DNA of 64,000 bases from an uncultured Phascolarctobacterium sp. (GCA_949285135.1 CASDXO010000008.1:62001-126000); one strand, 5' to 3'; shown: positions 1 to 9,180, counted from the stretch's first letter. Numbers and translations: made by a program. Notes: generated by a model not told the origin, from the sequence alone.

Positions 1-1511
1 AGCGGCAGGTGATTGGAACGTTTTTTCAGCCAGAGAACAGAAAATAGTTCTGCATTGCCGGTTCTGTTCAGCAGCAGTGCCCTCAGAATAGGAGCCATAA
101 TTATTAAGGTAATACCTCCGGCGATAATATTGGCAAAAGGCAGCTGCAGTGTATCATTCAGATAGGGTAAAAGGTAGAAAACAGAGCCTAAAGCAATGGC
201 TACCAGCAAAGTTATAAAGATAAGCATACGGATAAAATAAGCACGCAGTAATTTGGGCCAGTCGGCATCTTCTTTGGTGCTGTCGCTGTTATTGCTTGTA
301 TAACGGTTAAGTAAATTTAAAATCTTATCAGGCAAGAGTTTGCTGACATAATTATAAGCTGGTTCAGAAGCCATAATGCAGAAGGGAGTGGTAAATGTAG
401 TTGTTACAGATACTGCAACGATGATAGGGTAAAGAAAATCACTGGTAAGTCCCAGCGAACTGCCCAAAGAAGCAAGGATAAAAGAAAATTCTCCTACCTG
501 AGTAAGACTGAAACCGCAGCGCATGGCGGTTTTCAAATCCTGTCCGGAGGCCAGTACACCGGAAGTCGAAAAAATAATTTGGCCGACAATGGTAACAATG
601 ATTATACACAGTATCGGCAGGGCATATTCTATCAACAAGGAGGGGTTAACCAACATGCCTACAGATACGAAGAAAACAGCGCCGAAAAGGTCTTTGAGAG
701 GCTGAATCAGATGCTCGATATGTTCCGCATTAGGTGCTTCAGCAATCAAAGAGCCCATAATAAACGCACCCAGCGCAGAAGAAAAACCCATATGAGTAGC
801 CAGTACAACCATACCAAGACATAGACCTGTGGAAGCAACTATCAGTGTTTCGTCATTGACAAGATTTCTGGTCTTTTTGAAAAAAGTAGGAACAAGATAC
901 ATGCCAAGTACGAACCAAAGAACCAGAAAAAATATTAGCCGCAAGATACTCTGCAAAAGGTCAATAGTGGAGATGCCTGCGGTGGCGGCAGCAAGTGTAC
1001 TTACCATTACCATCATAACAATGGCGGCAATATCCTCAATAATCAGGATGCCAAGAACGATGGAAGCAAAGCGTTCATTTTTCACTTTCAGATCGTCGTA
1101 GGCCTTAATAATAATGATGGTTGAAGACATTGTAAGCATGCAGCCAAGAAACAGGCTGTCGGTCTGACTCCAGCCAAGGAGGCTGCCGCACATAAAACCT
1201 GAAGCGAACATACCGCCGAGAATAATGGTTACGGCAATAAAAGCGGTACTGCCAACACTTTTCAGTTTATAAAAACTGAATTCGAGACCAAGGGCAAACA
1301 GCAGAAAAATAACGCCGATTTCGGACCAGGTCTGAATATTTGCAGCATCAGAAATGGTTGGGAAAAAATTAAAATGCGGGCCGGTGATAAAACCTGCAAT
1401 GATGTAACCGAGTACTACGGGTTGATTGATTTTTTTAAAAAGGATGGTGGTGAATCCAGCGACCAGCAAAATCATTGCCAGATCAATAATAATCTGCGGT
1501 AAATGAGACAT
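1..1511 (-). CDS. CPA2-family cation:proton antiporter (Kef/NapA type), truncated by the window edge
   Basis: An uninterrupted reading frame runs from an ATG at 1511 leftward off the window, giving about 503 visible residues. The protein is very hydrophobic, with repeated membrane helices through roughly residue 390. It shows the pattern of the CPA2 monovalent cation:proton antiporter family: a start with an early helix, then QPVVLGYIIAG, then FLLFALGLEF, then helices rich in Gly and Ser, then FFVSVGMLVNP. A hydrophilic stretch near residue 405 is followed by more hydrophobic sequence. Family members exchange K+ or Na+ for H+ across the inner membrane and serve pH and ion homeostasis. The C-terminal end, where a TrkA-type nucleotide-binding domain could sit, lies outside the window, so the subtype cannot be set. 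It is divergent from the aminotransferase gene at 1696. A weak ribosome site (cagga) lies about 9 bases before the start. Confidence 0.85.
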   Translation of the reverse strand, partial: MSHLPQIIIDLAMILLVAGFTTILFKKINQPVVLGYIIAGFITGPHFNFFPTISDAANIQTWSEIGVIFLLFALGLEFSFYKLKSVGSTAFIAVTIILGGMFASGFMCGSLLGWSQTDSLFLGCMLTMSSTIIIIKAYDDLKVKNERFASIVLGILIIEDIAAIVMMVMVSTLAAATAGISTIDLLQSILRLIFFLVLWFVLGMYLVPTFFKKTRNLVNDETLIVASTGLCLGMVVLATHMGFSSALGAFIMGSLIAEAPNAEHIEHLIQPLKDLFGAVFFVSVGMLVNPSLLIEYALPILCIIIVTIVGQIIFSTSGVLASGQDLKTAMRCGFSLTQVGEFSFILASLGSSLGLTSDFLYPIIVAVSVTTTFTTPFCIMASEPAYNYVSKLLPDKILNLLNRYTSNNSDSTKEDADWPKLLRAYFIRMLIFITLLVAIALGSVFYLLPYLNDTLQLPFANIIAGGITLIIMAPILRALLLNRTGNAELFSVLWLKKRSNHLP

Positions 1512-1695
1512 AAATTTGGTTCCTGCTTTCTTAAAATTTTACGTATAATGCAGTATGACGATTAATTAAAGACAAAAACAAGGAAATGTTGTATAATAAT
1601 TATCTGCATATGATATTATACAGTATTTTGCGTGAAGAAAATATGAATTTTATTTGGAATGATGTATTTTTAATAATAATTTGGAGGTATAAAGA

Positions 1696-2562
1696 ATGGC
1701 AGAAGAACTGGTTTTAATTAATGGTGAAATAATGCCTAAGCAGGAAGCCTATGTTGATGTTGATGATCGCGGACATAATTTTGGCGATGGTGTTTTTGAA
1801 ATTGTTCCGGTATATAACGGACGCTGCTTTGCGTTGTTGCCGCACATGAATAATCTGTTTGAATCCGTTATTCACAGCAAAATTCCTGGAGTATATATGA
1901 TTGAAGAGCTGGTAGAGTTCCATGAAAATCTTTTGCAGGCTGCAGGTGTAAGTGAATGTGAAGTTTATACCCAGGTAACCCGTGGCAGCGGTGCCTATGG
2001 TCTGGCATATCCGGAGCAATGCATTCCGAGTCTGACAATGTTCATTGTGCCGGTTGACAGAAAAGTTCTGGCAGAAAAACGTGCGAAAGGAGTTAATCTG
2101 GTTACGGAAGAAGATATCCGCTGGCAGCATTGTGATATCAATACACTTAACAGGATGCCCGAAGCTATGGCCAAACAGAAAGCATACATTTCCAATGCTT
2201 TTGATGCTTTATTTGTGCGTGACGGTAAAATTACTGAAACTACGGAAGCCAGCTTTGTTATTTATAAAGACGGTATTCTATGGACACATCCGGAAAATAA
2301 TTTAATTCATAAAAATATAACCAGGAAGCTGTTAAAGGAAAGACTGGCACCTGATTTACAGTTACAGGTCATTGAACGCGCTTTTGATAAGGAATTTGCC
2401 TTAAAAGCAGATGAAGCTTTTATCTGTGGCCCGCGCTGTGAATTTATGCCGGTAGTAAAAATTGATCGTGGCTTTGTCGGTGATGGAAAGCCAGGAGAAG
2501 TAACAGCTGCACTGCAAAAAGCATATCAGGATTTTGTTGCTGCTGAATGTCCTGTAAGATAA
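1696..2562 (+). CDS. Class IV PLP aminotransferase, D-amino-acid transaminase-like
   Basis: The 288-residue protein has the fold-type IV transaminase layout: DVDDRGHNFGDGVFE near residues 21-35, the PLP lysine at K160 in MAKQKA, and ITETTEASF near 185. Overall it is closest in pattern to bacterial D-amino-acid aminotransferase (about 283 residues), a cytoplasmic enzyme that makes D-Ala or D-Glu for the cell wall. However, the residues that form the carboxylate trap in the Bacillus enzyme (Tyr31, Arg98, His100) correspond here to F34, Y101 and L103. Either the substrate differs or the substrate is bound another way. Branched-chain aminotransferase and aminodeoxychorismate lyase are the alternatives, but their signatures fit less well. 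The start is supported by ggaggt 11 bases upstream of ATG 1696. It is followed 7 bases later by a membrane protein gene. Confidence 0.8.
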   Translation: MAEELVLINGEIMPKQEAYVDVDDRGHNFGDGVFEIVPVYNGRCFALLPHMNNLFESVIHSKIPGVYMIEELVEFHENLLQAAGVSECEVYTQVTRGSGAYGLAYPEQCIPSLTMFIVPVDRKVLAEKRAKGVNLVTEEDIRWQHCDINTLNRMPEAMAKQKAYISNAFDALFVRDGKITETTEASFVIYKDGILWTHPENNLIHKNITRKLLKERLAPDLQLQVIERAFDKEFALKADEAFICGPRCEFMPVVKIDRGFVGDGKPGEVTAALQKAYQDFVAAECPVR

Positions 2563-2569
2563 TATTGCC

Positions 2570-3073
2570 ATGAATAATAAAAAGATGGTGCAGGCGGCAT
2601 TACTGATGGCACTGGCAATCGTACTGCAGTCGTTGAGACTGGTGCTGCCTCTGCCGCCCGTTTTAAGCACTTTTATTATAGGGACACTGGTAAATATGAT
2701 GCTTGTTATTACCTGCCGCATCTGCGGTTTGACGGCAGCAGTAATGCTTACCTTGCTATTACCGGTGCTTGCTTATATGCAGGGACAGTTGCTTTTGCCG
2801 CTGCTTATTCCTGTGGTTGTAACAGGCAATCTGCTTTATGTGCTGCTGGTAAGAAAAAGAGGCAGTCTTATACTGACGTATTTTCTCCCGCCACTGTTGA
2901 AAGCTGCAGCTATGTATGCAGGTGCAAGGATTGTACTTATGTTTGTGTATATTCCCGTTGGTGCAATGGCTGATAGTATTCTTTTTGCCATGAGTGTGCC
3001 TCAGCTTGTCACTGGTATTGCGGGTATTGCCGCTGGAGAACGCATATTGCTTAAACTTAAAAATTCATATTGA
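2570..3073 (+). CDS. Small integral membrane protein, probable ECF transporter S component
   Basis: The 167-residue protein is almost wholly hydrophobic, with about five or six predicted helices and short loops. It begins with a short positively charged segment and a Met/Ala/Leu-rich first helix (QAALLMALAIVLQ), then a second helix and RICGLTAA. This resembles the substrate-binding S components of energy-coupling-factor vitamin transporters, which pair with a shared ATPase and EcfT module encoded elsewhere. No ligand can be assigned, and no riboswitch leader is present to suggest one. The gene starts 7 bases after the aminotransferase stop, so the two are likely co-transcribed. A strong hairpin with a T-run follows. 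It could instead be an unrelated small membrane protein. Confidence 0.55.
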   Translation: MNNKKMVQAALLMALAIVLQSLRLVLPLPPVLSTFIIGTLVNMMLVITCRICGLTAAVMLTLLLPVLAYMQGQLLLPLLIPVVVTGNLLYVLLVRKRGSLILTYFLPPLLKAAAMYAGARIVLMFVYIPVGAMADSILFAMSVPQLVTGIAGIAAGERILLKLKNSY

Positions 3074-3075
3074 AA

Positions 3076-3110
3076 AATAACGCTGCTTGCTAAGGCAGCG
3101 TTATTTTTAT
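3076..3110 (+). terminator. Rho-independent terminator after the ECF S-like gene
   Basis: Arms aataacgctgc (3076-3086) and gcagcgttatt (3095-3105) form an 11-bp perfect stem with an 8-base loop, followed by tttttat. It overlaps the stop codon region of the preceding gene and closes the aminotransferase operon. Confidence 0.88.
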
Positions 3111-3120
3111 GTGAATTTAG

Positions 3121-3169
3121 TGTTAACAAGTTAACAATTAAAACAAAAGCAATGGTTTTATGATATAAT
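3121..3169 (+). promoter_or_regulatory. Perfect 7-2-7 inverted repeat and extended -10 promoter upstream of the DUF2156 gene
   Basis: TGTTAAC (3121-3127), two bases, then GTTAACA (3130-3136) make a perfect inverted repeat. It lies 27 bases before TATAAT at 3164-3169. That hexamer has the extended -10 form TGaTATAAT, and no good -35 is visible at the right distance. An extended -10 promoter with a regulator bound upstream would fit, but the regulator is unknown. Confidence 0.5.
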
Positions 3170-3208
3170 ATAAAAGTAAAAATATATTTAACACTGGGGG
3201 AATTAGCG

Positions 3209-4093
3209 ATTTTAGAGTTTAAACCGATAACACTTGAACAGAAGGATTTATTTGAAAGCTATATGTCAAATCCGTTGTATAGAGGCAGTGAGTGCGCCTT
3301 TTCAAATTTGTTTGTCTGGCGTGATTGCTATAATATTTACTGGTGTATGGCACATGGCTTTTTACTGATAAAGGTAAAACGTGATAATGTTGACTTTTTT
3401 TTACCGCCTATAGGTGGCAAAGATGAGGATTTGTCGCTGGTTATTGATGAACTGCGTGAGTTTTCTCAGGGCAGACCTTTTGAGGTACACGGTATTTATG
3501 AAATGACCAGAGAAAGATTATTAAAGGCACTGCCGGAGGCGGAATTTACTGAAGACAGGGATAACTGGGATTACATTTATCTGCAGGAAAAGCTGGCAAC
3601 ATTATCGGGGAGAAAATATCATGGGCAGAAAAATCACTATAATTCATTTAAAAAGAATTATCCTGATTATGCTTATGAACCGATAGATGGAAATAATATT
3701 GCGGAATGCCTTGGCTTTGGTGAGCAGTGGTGTGATGACAGAATTGCAGAAGACCCATCGTTAATCTGTGAAAAATATGCTATCCGTCAGGCACTTACCA
3801 ATTTTGATGCGCTGGGATTGCGCGGTGGCGCAATACGTGTATATGGAAAAATAGAAGCTTTCAGCTTCGGTAAAAAAATTAATGATGATACTGCTGTGCT
3901 GCACGTTGAAAAAGCCAATCCTGAAATACGTGGCCTGTATACAGCTATTAATAAGGAATTTGCCGAACATGCCTGGCAGGATGTCACCTATATTAACAGA
4001 GAAGAAGATATGGGGCACGAAGGTTTGCGCAGGGCTAAAGAATCTTATCATCCGGAATTTATGGTTAAAAAGTACAGCCTGATTGTAAAATGA
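3209..4093 (+). CDS. DUF2156 family protein (phosphatidylglycerol lysyltransferase C-terminal-like GNAT fold)
   Basis: The frame encodes 294 residues if read from ATT at 3209, or 276 from the first ATG at 3263. The ATT has a strong ribosome site (ggggg, 3196-3200) 8 bases upstream and gives the N-terminus (M)LEFKPITLEQK. That opening is typical of DUF2156 proteins in Firmicutes. The ATG at 3263 has no ribosome site and would cut off this part. The family has a GNAT-like fold related to the C-terminal domain of MprF. These stand-alone cytoplasmic proteins are of unknown function and lack the membrane flippase part. Conserved-looking segments are ECAFSNLFVWRD and the C-terminal YINREEDMGHEGLRRAK. 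A second acyltransferase-fold gene follows 10 bases later, so the two probably form one unit. Confidence 0.75.
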   Translation: MLEFKPITLEQKDLFESYMSNPLYRGSECAFSNLFVWRDCYNIYWCMAHGFLLIKVKRDNVDFFLPPIGGKDEDLSLVIDELREFSQGRPFEVHGIYEMTRERLLKALPEAEFTEDRDNWDYIYLQEKLATLSGRKYHGQKNHYNSFKKNYPDYAYEPIDGNNIAECLGFGEQWCDDRIAEDPSLICEKYAIRQALTNFDALGLRGGAIRVYGKIEAFSFGKKINDDTAVLHVEKANPEIRGLYTAINKEFAEHAWQDVTYINREEDMGHEGLRRAKESYHPEFMVKKYSLIVK

Positions 4094-4103
4094 GGTAACG
4101 AAG

Positions 4104-5279
4104 ATGATTTTTAAAATGATAAATGAACAGCGCATTGCTCAGGTTATGCAGCTGTGGGACTATTCTTTTGAAAAGAAAGATGATCCGTTTTATCAGTGGT
4201 ATTTCAGTGAATTTTGCTGCAAAAATAATATGGTGATTGGCGGTTTTGACGAGCAGGATAATTTGCTCAATATGCTGCATCTTAATCCTTATCTGCTGAG
4301 AATCAGAGGTTTTGAACAGCTGACGCCATATATTGTCGGTGTTGCTACTGCACCTGCTGCCAGAGGCAGTCACCTGTTTGGGCCTTTGCTGAAAACTACC
4401 TTTGATATTCTGCGTACGCAGCAGATTCCTTTTGTGCTGTTGATGCCGATAAATGCGGGAATTTACCAGCCATACCAGTTTGGTTATTGTTATTTCACAC
4501 ATAACTATACGATGGATTTGGACAAACTAAGAATAAAAGGCTACAGCGGTGATTTGAAAGTAGAATATTTACCACTGAATAAGGAAATTTTAGCAGAAAT
4601 TTATTATAATATTACTAAGCAGTGGAACGGTGTGCCTGTACGTACTGAGTTTCAGTGGGACAAATTACTGACGGTACATAAATTGGAGAAAATTCATTGC
4701 GCTGTTTGCTATGAGAAAGAAGTCCCTGCAGGATACATGCTGTACAGCCTGCAGGATAGGGTCTTTAATATTATTGAGCTGCTTGCGATTAAGCAAAAAG
4801 TGAAAAATCGGCTGCTTCAATATGCTGCGCAGCATCGAAGTGAAGCTGATAAATTAACCTGGCTGGCTGAAAGCTGGGATAAGACCTATCTCCATTTTTC
4901 GGATCAACAACTCAGCGGCAGCCTGCAGCCATTTATGATGGCACGCTGCATTGATGCGCGGCTGGCACTGGATAAACTGCCTGTTGACGAAAAAATTGCT
5001 GATGGTTGTGTTAATTTGCTTCTGACTGATAATATTATTTCCGGAAATAATCACCTGTTGCAACTAAGTGCCGTTAAAGGTAAAATTAATACTGTCAGTA
5101 CTACGGAGCAGGAAGAAATTACCATGAACATGGCTGCTTTTACTCAGATGTTTTTTGGAGCCTTTACGGCGTCTGAACTGGCTGAAGCAGGGCTCATTGA
5201 AGTTGAGAAGCCTGAGAAGCTGTCTGTACTGGATAATATGTTTCCTAAGTGTCGTAACTTTATTAACGAATATTTTTAA
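4104..5279 (+). CDS. GNAT family N-acetyltransferase, Eis-like with SCP2-like C-terminal domain
   Basis: The 391-residue protein has the length and layout of the Eis family (enhanced intracellular survival). It has an N-terminal GNAT domain, with the acetyl-CoA loop in VATAPAARGSHLFGPLL around residues 75-92, followed by MPINAGIYQPYQFGY. A second degenerate GNAT half and a C-terminal sterol-carrier-like domain follow, the latter ending near NMAAFTQMFFGAFTASEL. In this family these C-terminal acidic and aromatic segments help form a hexamer and bind amine substrates. The physiological acceptor in anaerobic Firmicutes is not known. It is cytoplasmic, with no signal peptide. It follows the DUF2156 gene by 10 bases and lies 30 bases before purL. 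Confidence 0.72.
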   Translation: MIFKMINEQRIAQVMQLWDYSFEKKDDPFYQWYFSEFCCKNNMVIGGFDEQDNLLNMLHLNPYLLRIRGFEQLTPYIVGVATAPAARGSHLFGPLLKTTFDILRTQQIPFVLLMPINAGIYQPYQFGYCYFTHNYTMDLDKLRIKGYSGDLKVEYLPLNKEILAEIYYNITKQWNGVPVRTEFQWDKLLTVHKLEKIHCAVCYEKEVPAGYMLYSLQDRVFNIIELLAIKQKVKNRLLQYAAQHRSEADKLTWLAESWDKTYLHFSDQQLSGSLQPFMMARCIDARLALDKLPVDEKIADGCVNLLLTDNIISGNNHLLQLSAVKGKINTVSTTEQEEITMNMAAFTQMFFGAFTASELAEAGLIEVEKPEKLSVLDNMFPKCRNFINEYF

Positions 5280-5309
5280 CCCTCGAATAAAATTGGGAGG
5301 CTGATGTTT

Positions 5310-8300
5310 ATGAGTAGTATCAGAAGAATTTATGTGGAAAAAAAGGATGCTTTTGCTGTAGAAGCTCATGGTTTGCTGGGAGATTTACGTAATAATCTGG
5401 GGATGACAGGTCTGCGGAATATTCGTATTATCAACCGTTATGATGTTATGGGGCTTGATGATAAAGAATTTGCCATGGCAAAGGAGCTTGTCCTCTCTGA
5501 ACCGCCTGTTGATACGGTGTCTGAAGAATTACAGGTTGCAGAAAATAATTTCACTTTTGCTGTGGAGCTGCTGCCCGGACAATATGACCAGAGAGAGGAT
5601 TTTGCTGAACAGTGCATCCAGTTGATTACTCAGAAAGAACGTCCTGTCGTTGCTGCGGCCAAGGTATATGTGCTGGAAGGAACTCTGACGGAAGATGAAT
5701 TTGCCAGAATCAAGGCTTACTGCATAAACCCCATTGAGGCACGTGAAGCTGACTGGGAAATGCCGGAAACTTTGGAAAGCACTTGTGAAGAACCTGGCAA
5801 GATTCAGTCTGTTAAGGGCTTTTTGTCCATGACTGGTGAAGAAGCTGAAGCACTGCGACAGGAAATGGGACTGGCCATGAGTCTTGAAGATTTACTCTGG
5901 TGCCAGAAATACTTTAATGAAGAACATCGCGAACCTACCATTACTGAAATCAGAGTGCTTGATACATATTGGTCTGATCACTGCCGTCATACTACTTTTA
6001 TGACCCAGATTGATGATGTAGAAATCATACCCGGCGTATATACAAAACCTGTTCAGGAAGCATATGACAAATACATGGCTGCTCGTGACGGAGTATATGG
6101 TGAAGATACAGAAAGACCTGTTACTTTGATGGATATTGCCGTTATCGGTATGAAGAAGCTGCGTGCTGAAGGGAAATTGGCTGACCTTGATGTTTCTGAA
6201 GAAATCAATGCCTGCTCCATCGTTGTGCCGATAGAGGTTGACGGTCAAGAAGAAGAATGGCTGGTAATGTTCAAAAACGAAACTCATAACCATCCTACAG
6301 AAATCGAGCCGTTCGGCGGGGCAGCTACATGTCTGGGCGGTGCTATCCGTGATCCGCTGTCTGGCCGTTCTTATGTATATCAGGCTATGCGTGTTACCGG
6401 TGCTGCAGATCCGCGCGTACCTGTGGCGGAAACTCTTCCCGGCAAGCTGCCGCAACGTAAGATTACCATTGGTGCTGCTGCAGGCTACAGCTCTTATGGT
6501 AACCAGATTGGCCTGGCTACCGGACATGTGCAGGAATATTACCATGATAAATTTGTTGCCAAACGTATGGAGGTTGGCGCAGTAATAGGTGCAGCTCCGC
6601 GCAGTGCAGTAAGACGTGAACGTCCTGTTGCAGGCGATATTGTAATATTGCTGGGTGGTAAAACCGGTCGCGATGGCTGCGGTGGCGCAACCGGTTCATC
6701 TAAAGAACATACTGTTGATTCACTGATGAGCTGCGGTGCAGAAGTGCAGAAAGGTAATCCTCCGACTGAGAGAAAGATTCAGCGTTTGTTCCGTAATCCG
6801 GAAGTGACGGCAATGATTAAGCGCTGCAACGATTTTGGTGCAGGCGGTGTTTCTGTTGCTATCGGCGAACTTACTGACGGACTTGTAATCGACCTTGATA
6901 AAGTACCGAAAAAATATGAAGGACTTGACGGTACCGAACTTGCCATATCTGAATCTCAGGAACGTATGGCAGTTGTAATTGCGGCTGCTGATAAAGATAA
7001 GTTTGTTGCTTTTGCTGACCAGGAGAATTTGGAGGCAACTGTGGTAGCAGAAGTTTCTGCTGATCCACGCCTTGTTATGTATTGGCGCGGAGATAAAATT
7101 GTTGATTTGTCCCGTGCTTTTCTTGATACCAATGGTGTAGCGCAGCATACAGCTGTTACTGTTGAAGAAGCACAGGGAGAAAATATTTTTGAAAAAGTTC
7201 CGGATGCAGTTGCAGCTGCTTCTGATCTTAAAGGAGCATGGCTCAACAATCTGGGACGACTCAATGTATGCAGCCAGAAAGGGTTGTCTGAGCGTTTTGA
7301 CAGTACTATCGGACGTGGAACTGTTATGATGCCTTTTGGCGGTAAGGAGCAACTTACACCGTCTGAAGGTATGGTAGGTCGTATACCGGTACTGCATGGA
7401 AAAACAACTGCGGCTTCTGTAATGGCCTGCGGCTACAATCCTGAGGTTGCCTGCTGGAGTCCGTTCCACGGTGCTGTATATGCTGTAACCGAGTCTGTAG
7501 TACGTGCCGTTGCTTTGGGTGCTGATCCTGCCAAACTGCGTCTTACTTTGCAGGAATATTTCCCCAAATTGCATAACAGTGCAAGCTGGGGACAGCCGTT
7601 CAGTGCGTTGTTAGGTGCATTTACTGCTCTGGATGCCCTCGAACTTCCTGCTATTGGCGGCAAGGACAGCATGTCCGGTACTTTTATGGATAAGACTGTA
7701 CCGCCAACACTGGTTTCTTTTGCAGTAGGCGTTATCGACGGCAATAAATCTGTTTCTGCTGATTTTAAAGCGGCAGGTGATAAGGTAGTATTCCTGTCCT
7801 GCCCGCGTGATAATGCGGAAGTGCCTGATTTTGGTGCGCTGCGTAAAAATCTGACTGCTGTACATAGTGCTGTTGAAGCAGGTAAGATTGCTGCTGCTGC
7901 CGCTGTTAAAGACGGTGGCATTGCCGCTTTGGTTACTACCATGTGCCTGGGAAGCGGTTTAGGTTTTGAGTTCATTAAACCTTTTAATGATACTGATAAT
8001 CTGTTTACGCTGCAGCCCGGTGGTATCGTACTTGAACTTGCTGATGGCTGTGAGCCGGAAGAACTGTTTGACGGGCTTGATTACATGCTTTTAGGCCATC
8101 TGACTGATAAAGCTGAAATCAGTATTAACGATACAGTTATTACTGGTGCAGAAGCTAAGGCTGCTTATATGCAGCCGCTGCAGGGAATTTTCCCGTATAA
8201 ACTGCCGGATACAGAAAATCCTGCTGACATTTGCCAGCCGCTGTATAAAGAACAGCTGCCGCTGACTGCGCCTGTTACCATTGCAAAACCGCGCGTATTT

Positions 8301-9083
8301 ATCCCTGTATTCCCTGGTAACAACTGCGAATATGACAGCGCTCGTGCTTTTGAAGATGCCGGAGCAGTGGCTGATACGTTTGTTGTACGCAATCTGACTG
8401 CCCAGGCAGTAGAAGAATCTGTCGAACAGATGGTTAAATATATCAACAATGCCCAGATTATTATGATTCCTGGCGGCTTTAGTGCCGGTGACGAACCGGA
8501 TGGCAGCGGTAAATTTATTGCTACCATGTTCAGAAATCCACGTATTAAAGAAGCAGTGAGCGATTTGCTTGAAAATCGTGACGGATTGATTTTAGGTGTT
8601 TGCAACGGCTTCCAGGCTTTGATTAAACTTGGACTGGTACCTTATGGTGAAATCAGAGATCTGACTGCAGAGTCTCCGACTTTGACTTTCAATACTATTG
8701 GACGTCACATTTCTCAGATTGTAACTACCAGAGTAGTATCCAATAAATCGCCGTGGCTGAGCTGCTGTGAACCAGGTGATGAACATGCTATTGCAGTTTC
8801 TCATGGTGAAGGACGTTTCTATGCGCCTGAAGCAGTTATTAAGGAACTGTTTGCCAACGGTCAGGTTGCTACTCAGTACGTAGATGGCAAGGGTATGCCA
8901 ACCATGAATATGCCTTATAATCCTAATGGCAGCCTTTATGCTATCGAAGGTATTACCAGCCCTGATGGTCGTGTATTTGGCAAGATGGGCCATACTGAAC
9001 GCTTTGCTGACGGATTGTACAGAAATATTTATGGTAACAAGGATCAGATGCTGTTTAAATCTGGTGTAAACTACTTCAAATAA
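5310..9083 (+). CDS. purL: Phosphoribosylformylglycinamidine synthase, single-chain type
   Basis: This enzyme converts FGAR, glutamine and ATP to FGAM in purine synthesis. From the ATG at 5310 it has 1257 residues, which is the large single-polypeptide form. It has an N-terminal PurS-like part, the two AIRS-type synthase halves (HNHPTEIEPFGGA and GGKDSM are visible), and a C-terminal glutaminase. The glutaminase nucleophile is C1098 in GVCNGFQAL, and its His-x-Glu pair is in SHGEGRF. Most Firmicutes such as Bacillus split this into PurS, PurL and PurQ; many Clostridia and Negativicutes use the fused form. Two ATGs are possible. The one at 5304 sits only 3 bases after gggagg, and the one at 5310 is 9 bases after it, so 5310 is preferred. 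No other pur gene is nearby, and a terminator follows directly. Confidence 0.96.
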   Translation: MSSIRRIYVEKKDAFAVEAHGLLGDLRNNLGMTGLRNIRIINRYDVMGLDDKEFAMAKELVLSEPPVDTVSEELQVAENNFTFAVELLPGQYDQREDFAEQCIQLITQKERPVVAAAKVYVLEGTLTEDEFARIKAYCINPIEAREADWEMPETLESTCEEPGKIQSVKGFLSMTGEEAEALRQEMGLAMSLEDLLWCQKYFNEEHREPTITEIRVLDTYWSDHCRHTTFMTQIDDVEIIPGVYTKPVQEAYDKYMAARDGVYGEDTERPVTLMDIAVIGMKKLRAEGKLADLDVSEEINACSIVVPIEVDGQEEEWLVMFKNETHNHPTEIEPFGGAATCLGGAIRDPLSGRSYVYQAMRVTGAADPRVPVAETLPGKLPQRKITIGAAAGYSSYGNQIGLATGHVQEYYHDKFVAKRMEVGAVIGAAPRSAVRRERPVAGDIVILLGGKTGRDGCGGATGSSKEHTVDSLMSCGAEVQKGNPPTERKIQRLFRNPEVTAMIKRCNDFGAGGVSVAIGELTDGLVIDLDKVPKKYEGLDGTELAISESQERMAVVIAAADKDKFVAFADQENLEATVVAEVSADPRLVMYWRGDKIVDLSRAFLDTNGVAQHTAVTVEEAQGENIFEKVPDAVAAASDLKGAWLNNLGRLNVCSQKGLSERFDSTIGRGTVMMPFGGKEQLTPSEGMVGRIPVLHGKTTAASVMACGYNPEVACWSPFHGAVYAVTESVVRAVALGADPAKLRLTLQEYFPKLHNSASWGQPFSALLGAFTALDALELPAIGGKDSMSGTFMDKTVPPTLVSFAVGVIDGNKSVSADFKAAGDKVVFLSCPRDNAEVPDFGALRKNLTAVHSAVEAGKIAAAAAVKDGGIAALVTTMCLGSGLGFEFIKPFNDTDNLFTLQPGGIVLELADGCEPEELFDGLDYMLLGHLTDKAEISINDTVITGAEAKAAYMQPLQGIFPYKLPDTENPADICQPLYKEQLPLTAPVTIAKPRVFIPVFPGNNCEYDSARAFEDAGAVADTFVVRNLTAQAVEESVEQMVKYINNAQIIMIPGGFSAGDEPDGSGKFIATMFRNPRIKEAVSDLLENRDGLILGVCNGFQALIKLGLVPYGEIRDLTAESPTLTFNTIGRHISQIVTTRVVSNKSPWLSCCEPGDEHAIAVSHGEGRFYAPEAVIKELFANGQVATQYVDGKGMPTMNMPYNPNGSLYAIEGITSPDGRVFGKMGHTERFADGLYRNIYGNKDQMLFKSGVNYFK

Positions 9084-9090
9084 AGTATAA

Positions 9091-9125
9091 AACTGCGTCT
9101 CTAAAATTAGAGACGCAGTTTTTTA
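9091..9125 (+). terminator. Rho-independent terminator of purL
   Basis: A perfect 13-bp stem (9091-9103 with 9108-9120) with a 4-base loop is followed by tttttt. It begins 8 bases after the purL stop. Confidence 0.92.
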
Positions 9126-9131
9126 GCAAAA

Positions 9132-9180
9132 AATAACCTCTGAATCTATGTTTTTATGAAGGATTCAGAGGTTATTTTTA
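9132..9180. terminator. Bidirectional terminator between purL and the Arc-type gene
   Basis: Arms 9132-9146 and 9162-9176 form a perfect 15-bp stem with a 15-base loop. T-runs follow on the plus side (tttttattt), and A-runs precede it (gcaaaaaa), which are T-runs on the minus strand. It therefore can end the minus-strand gene and back up the purL terminator. Confidence 0.85.

Noticed and set aside
6720-7574. Long minus-strand open frame (284 codons) inside purL
   Set aside because: It lies fully opposite purL, has no recognisable protein pattern, and such frames arise from codon bias on the coding strand. The same holds for 7433-7975, 5892-6545 and 8165-8605.
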